DNA from: Anaerolineae bacterium
GTDB taxonomy: Bacteria > Chloroflexota > Anaerolineae > Anaerolineales > Villigracilaceae
Direction: 5' to 3'
Length of the DNA: 20,262 nucleotides
Assembly (NCBI GenBank): GCA_017303735.1
Contig: JAFLCF010000069.1
Span: 1 to 20,262 of the forward strand
The notes under the pieces are model-generated. The model ran no database searches and had not been told where the DNA came from. It saw nothing but the letters and a program-made list of their open reading frames with translations. Positions 16,073 to 20,262 of the stretch are shown here, piece by piece (within the stretch, counting starts at the first letter, position 1; every line of letters starts with the position of its first letter). Both the position numbers and the translations under genes were made by a program.

Positions 16073-17623
16073 GTGAATATAAAAAAAGAAAAAAAGACCC
16101 TAACTTCTGCCGAGTGGATCGGACTGCTTCTTGGCATTGCTATTATCTTCGGTGCTTTCGTCCGCTTCCTGCCCGGGTTGATGGCTGGTTTCCCTCTCAA
16201 TGATGGCGGCATGTTTCTGAGCATGATCCGTGACTTAAAGAACAGTGGGTATGCATTACCTGAAGTCACATCTTATAACGGGTTGAACATTCCTTTTGCA
16301 TACCCGCCATTTGGATTTTATTTTGCTCGTTTGATATCAGATTTGCTTGCCGTTCCCGAGTTGACGTTGCTGCGTTGGCTGCCTCCGCTCATTAACTCAT
16401 TCTCGATACTTGCTTTTTTCCTGCTTGCTTCTGAAATAATGAGATCGAAGCCGCTGGGTGCGTTAGCTTCTGCTTTTTATGCATTGACGCCAGGCGCTTT
16501 TGGCTGGTTCGTCATGGGCGGCGGTTTGACACGCAGCTTCGGCTCGCTATTTTTACTATTGACCGTGTATTCGGCGTTACGTCTCTTTCAAAGTGGGGAG
16601 AAAAAATTTACAGCGTTGTCCATCCTCTTTGGCGGGCTGACAGTTCTAAGTCACCCGGAGGCAGGGTTTCATGCGGCGGTGACTTGCATCCTCGTGTGGA
16701 TATTTTTCGGGCGGACGGTCCAGTCGTTATTGAATTCCATCCTTGTAGGTGCGGGTGTTTTATTGTTGACGGCTCCCTGGTGGGGGACAGTTATTTCTTT
16801 TCACGGACTGACTCCATTTTTATCCGCCGTTCATACCGGCTCGTATGGGACGCCGTTCTGGAAGGCGTTGTTTGGTTTGATCGTTGGTGACGGCGTCATA
16901 CCCATACTAGTTGTATTGCGATTAATAGGTCTGGGATGGGGCGTTTGGAAGAAACAATATTTTCTGCTGGCTTGGGTTTTGATTCCATATCTGGTTGAAC
17001 CACGTAGTGCGCCTAGTGTGTCGTTTTACCCGATGACAATGTTAATTGCGCTGGCATTTGCTGAGGCGATCCCATATTGGGTTTCAAAAATTCGAAGTTC
17101 CACCTTTGCATTGGATGAGTTGCATAAAAATACGGCATACAATGCTGTACTGTTTCTGGTCTTGACCCTTTTATTTGTCGACTCAAGTTTGTATGGATTT
17201 CGTTTGGTGGGCAATAGTTTAAAACCTGCCGACCTGGATGCCATGTCGTGGATTCAAACAAACACATCTGAAGATGCGCTTTTCCTTCCGCTTACTGGCA
17301 ATCCTAGCCCGGAGATCGACCCATTCATTGAGTGGTTTCCAGCTTTGGCAGATAGGCGCAGCCAAGCCACCATTCAAGGACTCGAATGGACGTTGGCTGA
17401 GAAATTCTTCCTGCGTTATACCGATCTTGCCAAGTTACAAACTTGTGTTTCAACGAGTTGCGTGATCGAGTGGTCACAGCGAACAGGTTTGGATTATCAG
17501 TATGTTGTTCTTCGCGAGACAGGTGTGAGTGAAGAGCTTATAGATTCTTTTGCAGGTTCAAACGAGTTTCAAAAAATTTATTCCAATAATGGGGTGTCTG
17601 TTTTTGAACGTATCGCAGAATAA
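16073..17623 (+). CDS. Polytopic membrane protein, GT-C-like, with soluble C-terminal domain
   Basis: A 516-residue membrane protein starting with GTG at 16073. The start gives a basic tail (IKKEKK) and then a first helix; the Shine-Dalgarno is weak (GAGAAAG around 16053-16059). After helix 1 comes an acidic loop with LNDGG (42-46), then AYPPFGFYFARL (76-87), GGGLTRSF and SHPEAGFHA (193-201). The C-terminal soluble part (about 225 nt from the end onward and earlier) contains EWFPALADRRS and QGLEW, a pattern I associate with bacterial GT-C-type and 'PTPS-related' membrane proteins. It is not closely similar to the two 680-residue paralogues. It is likely a membrane glycosyltransferase in the same glycan pathway, but substrate and reaction are unknown. 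It lies 69 nt after paralogue B and ends 1 nt before a terminator hairpin. Confidence 0.72.
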   Translation: MNIKKEKKTLTSAEWIGLLLGIAIIFGAFVRFLPGLMAGFPLNDGGMFLSMIRDLKNSGYALPEVTSYNGLNIPFAYPPFGFYFARLISDLLAVPELTLLRWLPPLINSFSILAFFLLASEIMRSKPLGALASAFYALTPGAFGWFVMGGGLTRSFGSLFLLLTVYSALRLFQSGEKKFTALSILFGGLTVLSHPEAGFHAAVTCILVWIFFGRTVQSLLNSILVGAGVLLLTAPWWGTVISFHGLTPFLSAVHTGSYGTPFWKALFGLIVGDGVIPILVVLRLIGLGWGVWKKQYFLLAWVLIPYLVEPRSAPSVSFYPMTMLIALAFAEAIPYWVSKIRSSTFALDELHKNTAYNAVLFLVLTLLFVDSSLYGFRLVGNSLKPADLDAMSWIQTNTSEDALFLPLTGNPSPEIDPFIEWFPALADRRSQATIQGLEWTLAEKFFLRYTDLAKLQTCVSTSCVIEWSQRTGLDYQYVVLRETGVSEELIDSFAGSNEFQKIYSNNGVSVFERIAE

Positions 17624-17656
17624 AAAATCCCGAGGTCTTAAACCCTCGGGATTTTT
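17624..17656. terminator. Bidirectional rho-independent terminator between convergent genes
   Basis: A 12-bp perfect stem, AAAATCCCGAGG (17624-17635) pairing with CCTCGGGATTTT (17644-17655), with an 8-nt loop. It is flanked by an A-run on the left and a T-run on the right, so it can work on both strands. It sits between the stop of the membrane protein (17621-17623) and the stop of mutS (17661), closing both transcription units. Confidence 0.88.
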
Positions 17657-17660
17657 CGGT

Positions 17661-20231
17661 TCATTTACTAAATCTCTTCTGCCATTCGAACAACTTGTTC
17701 AATGCCTCAATTGGGGAAAGTGAATTGACATCAATAACTTTTAATTCATCCAATAAAGGATTGGTCTCCGGGAAGAGTGCCACCTGTTGTGCCGCCTGCG
17801 GATTGATCTTCACGCCGCGTGCCGCTGATTTCTCAAGTTCAGTCATGATCTCGTTGGCACGGCTGATAACTGGAGCAGGCAAACCTGCCAGTTGAGCAAC
17901 ATGGATGCCATAGGATTTATCCGCGCCGCCTGCGATGATCTTGTGCAGGAACACCACACCGCTATCTGCCTCACTAACTGCCACGTTGTAATTGCGCACT
18001 CCGGGCAGCAACTCAGCAAGCTGAGTTAACTCGTGATAGTGTGTTGCAAATAAAGTTTTTGCACGTAACTGTGGATGGTTGTGAATGTATTCGATGATGC
18101 CCCAGGCAATGGACAAGCCATCATATGTTGATGTGCCGCGACCGATTTCATCGAGGATCAGCAAACTACGATTCGTGGCATGATGCAAAATATTCGCGGC
18201 TTCGACCATCTCAACCATGAAAGTAGATTGCCCTGCATGAATTTCATCTTGCGCGCCGATGCGGGTGAAGATGCGGTCAACCAATCCAATGCGAGCCGAA
18301 GCCGCAGGCACGAACGATCCCATTTGCGCCATCAATGTGATCAACGCCGATTGCCGCAAATACGTAGATTTACCGCTCATGTTGGGTCCAGTAATAACCC
18401 GCACGATCTCGCCTTTTTCAAAGATGACATCGTTGGGAATATAGCGGTCGGATTTTAATAACTGTTCAACGACCGGGTGCCGCCCTTCGTGAATTTCCAG
18501 CTCGCTTCCTTCGTGGACTTGGGGCTTGGTGTATCCATTCAATGCAGCTACTTCGCCGAGAGCGGAGAGCACATCCAGCTCGGCAATGGCTCTTGCCGTC
18601 GCAAGGATTTTGTTTGCCGCCTTCGCCAGATCTGCGCATACTTCTTTGAACAATCGCGTCTCGATCTCTTTGATGCGTTCTTCTGCGTTCAAGACCAGCG
18701 TTTCGTATTCTTTCATCTCTGGCGTAATAAAACGCTCGGCGTTGACCAAGGTTTGCTTGCGGATGTAATGCTCTGGCGCTTTATCAGCTGCGCCGCGTGA
18801 GATTTCGATGTAATAGCCGAAGACTTTGTTGTAGCCGACCTTGAGAGTCTTGATGCCGGTCTTCTCGCGTTCCACGGATTCTAGATTCGCAATCCACTCG
18901 CGCGCATGTTTGGATGCATCCATCACGCCATCGAGTTCTGCCGAATACCCTACACGGATGACACCTGTATTTTGCAAAGTTGCTGGTGGATCATCGTCAA
19001 TTGCGTTTTGCAGAAGCAATAATTGCTCACTCAACAAATCAATGGAGGGCAACTCAACTTCTTTCCTCGTTCCTCGTTCGTCTAACGCATGCAAAATATT
19101 TGGAAGCGAATCGATCGTTGAACGCATTGCCACCAAATCTCTCGGCTGTGCCTGCCCGGCGATGACGCGGTTGATCAAACGTTCCAGATCGGCAATGGGT
19201 TTCAATGCATTACGCAACTCGGCTCGCACCATGCCGTTTTGCACGAAATACTCAACGCCGTTTTGGCGCTTTGTAATGCGTTCCACGTTCAATAAAGGCT
19301 GGCTGACCCATTGATGGATCATGCGCTTGCCCATTGGAGTAATAGTTGCATCAAGTGTGCCGAGTAGGGAGCCTTTGCGTTCGCCGCGTAAAGTCTCGTC
19401 TAATTCGAGATTTCTGCGTGTGGAAGAATCCAACGTCATGAACTCGTTCAAGCTGTAGGACCGCAGTGAATTGAGTAAGTTCAATGCGTCTGGCTGGGTT
19501 TCTTTGAGATATTGAATGATCGCACCCGCCGCGCGGACGGAGAGGCTGTTCGCTTTTAGCCCAAAGCCATCCAAGGTAGATGACTTGAATTGAGTCAGCA
19601 GGACTTCATTGCATTTGCCGGGTTCAAATTTCCAAGCAGGCAGGGGCGTAGTATGACCGATGATGCCATCGGGAAGTTTTTGATTATCTGGAAACAAAAT
19701 TTCAGCAGGGTGTAAACGCGTCAACTCGGCGCGCAGGGCTTCGAGCGGAAGCTCGGTGACGGCGAATTCTCCAGTGGTCACGTCGGTATAAGAAACAGAA
19801 GCAACTGTCCCTGAGGGTGAGGCGGAAGAGTCCAAGATCACAGAGGCGAGATAGTTGTTTGCGTCCCCGGGCAAGAGTCCCGGCTCGGTCACAGTTCCGG
19901 GAGTCACCACACGCACCACTTTGCGTTCGACCAATCCCTTGGCTGGCACTTCACCGATCTGTTCGCAAATGGCAACGTGATAACCTTTTTCGATCAGGCG
20001 CGAAAGATAATTTTCAACGGCGTGATAGGGAATGCCCGCGAGCGGAACGCGCACACCACCGCCGACGGGGCGGGAGGTTAGCACGATATCGAGTTCGCGG
20101 GCTGTGATCTCGGCGTCTTCATCGAAGGTTTCATAGAAATCGCCCAGACGGAAAAATAGGATCGCATCTGGGTGTTTCTTTTTTTCATCGAGATATTGCC
20201 TGCGGACGGGAGTGATATCTTCAGTGGACAT
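17661..20231 (-). CDS. mutS: DNA mismatch repair ATPase MutS
   Basis: Full-length 856-residue MutS, which binds mismatches and recruits the repair machinery in an ATP-dependent way. Visible features in order: mismatch-binding FYE (Phe32-Tyr33-Glu34), connector and lever/clamp regions (about 125-560, including GYNKVFGYYIEIS at 466-478), Walker A GPNMSGKST (615-623), STFMVEM (669-675), Walker B LILDE (691-695) with GRGTSTYDG, and ATHYHEL. The start is fixed: an in-frame TAA lies 12 nt upstream of the ATG and only three codons intervene, none a start. AAAGG directly abuts the ATG, too close for normal ribosome binding. The gene is convergent with the glycan operon and not related to it functionally; it marks the right edge of the locus. 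Confidence 0.98.
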   Translation of the reverse strand: MSTEDITPVRRQYLDEKKKHPDAILFFRLGDFYETFDEDAEITARELDIVLTSRPVGGGVRVPLAGIPYHAVENYLSRLIEKGYHVAICEQIGEVPAKGLVERKVVRVVTPGTVTEPGLLPGDANNYLASVILDSSASPSGTVASVSYTDVTTGEFAVTELPLEALRAELTRLHPAEILFPDNQKLPDGIIGHTTPLPAWKFEPGKCNEVLLTQFKSSTLDGFGLKANSLSVRAAGAIIQYLKETQPDALNLLNSLRSYSLNEFMTLDSSTRRNLELDETLRGERKGSLLGTLDATITPMGKRMIHQWVSQPLLNVERITKRQNGVEYFVQNGMVRAELRNALKPIADLERLINRVIAGQAQPRDLVAMRSTIDSLPNILHALDERGTRKEVELPSIDLLSEQLLLLQNAIDDDPPATLQNTGVIRVGYSAELDGVMDASKHAREWIANLESVEREKTGIKTLKVGYNKVFGYYIEISRGAADKAPEHYIRKQTLVNAERFITPEMKEYETLVLNAEERIKEIETRLFKEVCADLAKAANKILATARAIAELDVLSALGEVAALNGYTKPQVHEGSELEIHEGRHPVVEQLLKSDRYIPNDVIFEKGEIVRVITGPNMSGKSTYLRQSALITLMAQMGSFVPAASARIGLVDRIFTRIGAQDEIHAGQSTFMVEMVEAANILHHATNRSLLILDEIGRGTSTYDGLSIAWGIIEYIHNHPQLRAKTLFATHYHELTQLAELLPGVRNYNVAVSEADSGVVFLHKIIAGGADKSYGIHVAQLAGLPAPVISRANEIMTELEKSAARGVKINPQAAQQVALFPETNPLLDELKVIDVNSLSPIEALNKLFEWQKRFSK

Positions 20232-20237
20232 CCTTTG

Positions 20238-20243
20238 ATTTTA
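20238..20243 (-). promoter_or_regulatory. mutS: Possible -10 element of mutS (leaderless transcript)
   Basis: On the - strand TAAAAT lies 6 nt before the mutS ATG. A transcript begun at the usual distance from such a -10 would start at or next to the A of the ATG, fitting the absence of a usable Shine-Dalgarno. The -35 position falls outside the window, so this is weak. Confidence 0.3.
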
Positions 20244-20262
20244 CTATGAGCGAAAGACTTGG

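Noticed and set aside
18841..19314. Open frame of 157 codons on the + strand inside mutS
   Set aside because: It is antisense to the conserved core of MutS, with no family motif or ribosome binding site.
20246..20262. Possible start of a divergent + strand gene (ATG AGC GAA AGA CTT) at the window edge
   Set aside because: Only five codons are visible and there is no Shine-Dalgarno in the 14 nt before it, so it cannot be supported.

Overview
The window is a surface-polysaccharide (glycan) biosynthesis locus read almost entirely on the + strand, closed on the right by a convergent housekeeping gene, mutS, on the - strand. I see no tRNA, rRNA, CRISPR array, insertion sequence or integrase. The organism is a bacterium. 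The LPG-synthase-type membrane protein and the very large, tandemly duplicated polytopic proteins remind me of Anaerolineae-type Chloroflexota, but I could not run a search and this placement is an inference. If it is right, the host would probably lack classical LPS, and the 'rfb'-type genes would serve a cell-surface or exported glycan instead.

Layout. (1) 3-2032: a truncated RfbH-type CDP-4-keto-6-deoxyglucose-3-dehydrase with all its diagnostic residues, overlapping by 1 nt an extended-SDR epimerase/reductase. Together they suggest a 3,6-dideoxyhexose pathway. (2) 2164-5193: a clearly AT-richer block with a GT87-like membrane glycosyltransferase, a DPM1-like family-2 glycosyltransferase and a GalE/WbpP-like epimerase. 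(3) 5344-9986: a tight four-gene unit with an acetolactate-synthase-like ThDP enzyme, a NeuB-like PEP-condensing enzyme with a SAF domain, a short-chain reductase and a 3-dehydroquinate-synthase-like cyclase. (4) 9988-16003: a GtrB/ArnC-like lipid-linked sugar transferase, a flippase-like (LPG synthase TM) protein whose start appears to be ATT, and two tandem paralogous membrane proteins of about 680 residues. (5) 16073-17623: a further GT-C-like membrane protein, followed by a hairpin terminator that serves both strands. (6) 17661-20231: mutS.

How it may work together. The first genes make activated deoxysugars. The 5344-9986 unit probably makes an unusual sugar or carbocycle: it combines a C2-adding carboligase, a PEP-adding synthase, a reductase and a cyclase. 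The GT2 enzymes and the GT-C-like membrane proteins would transfer sugars, the former from nucleotide donors and the latter from polyprenyl-phosphate donors, with the flippase-like protein as a candidate for moving lipid-linked intermediates. Genes from 7168 to 16003 are separated by at most a few bases or overlap by 4-10 nt, which points to one long operon.

The points most worth checking are the NeuB-like/DHQS-like/ThDP combination, the coexistence of RfbH with a YerE-like ThDP enzyme, the ATT start (or +1 frameshift) at 10907, and the tandem 680-residue paralogues.
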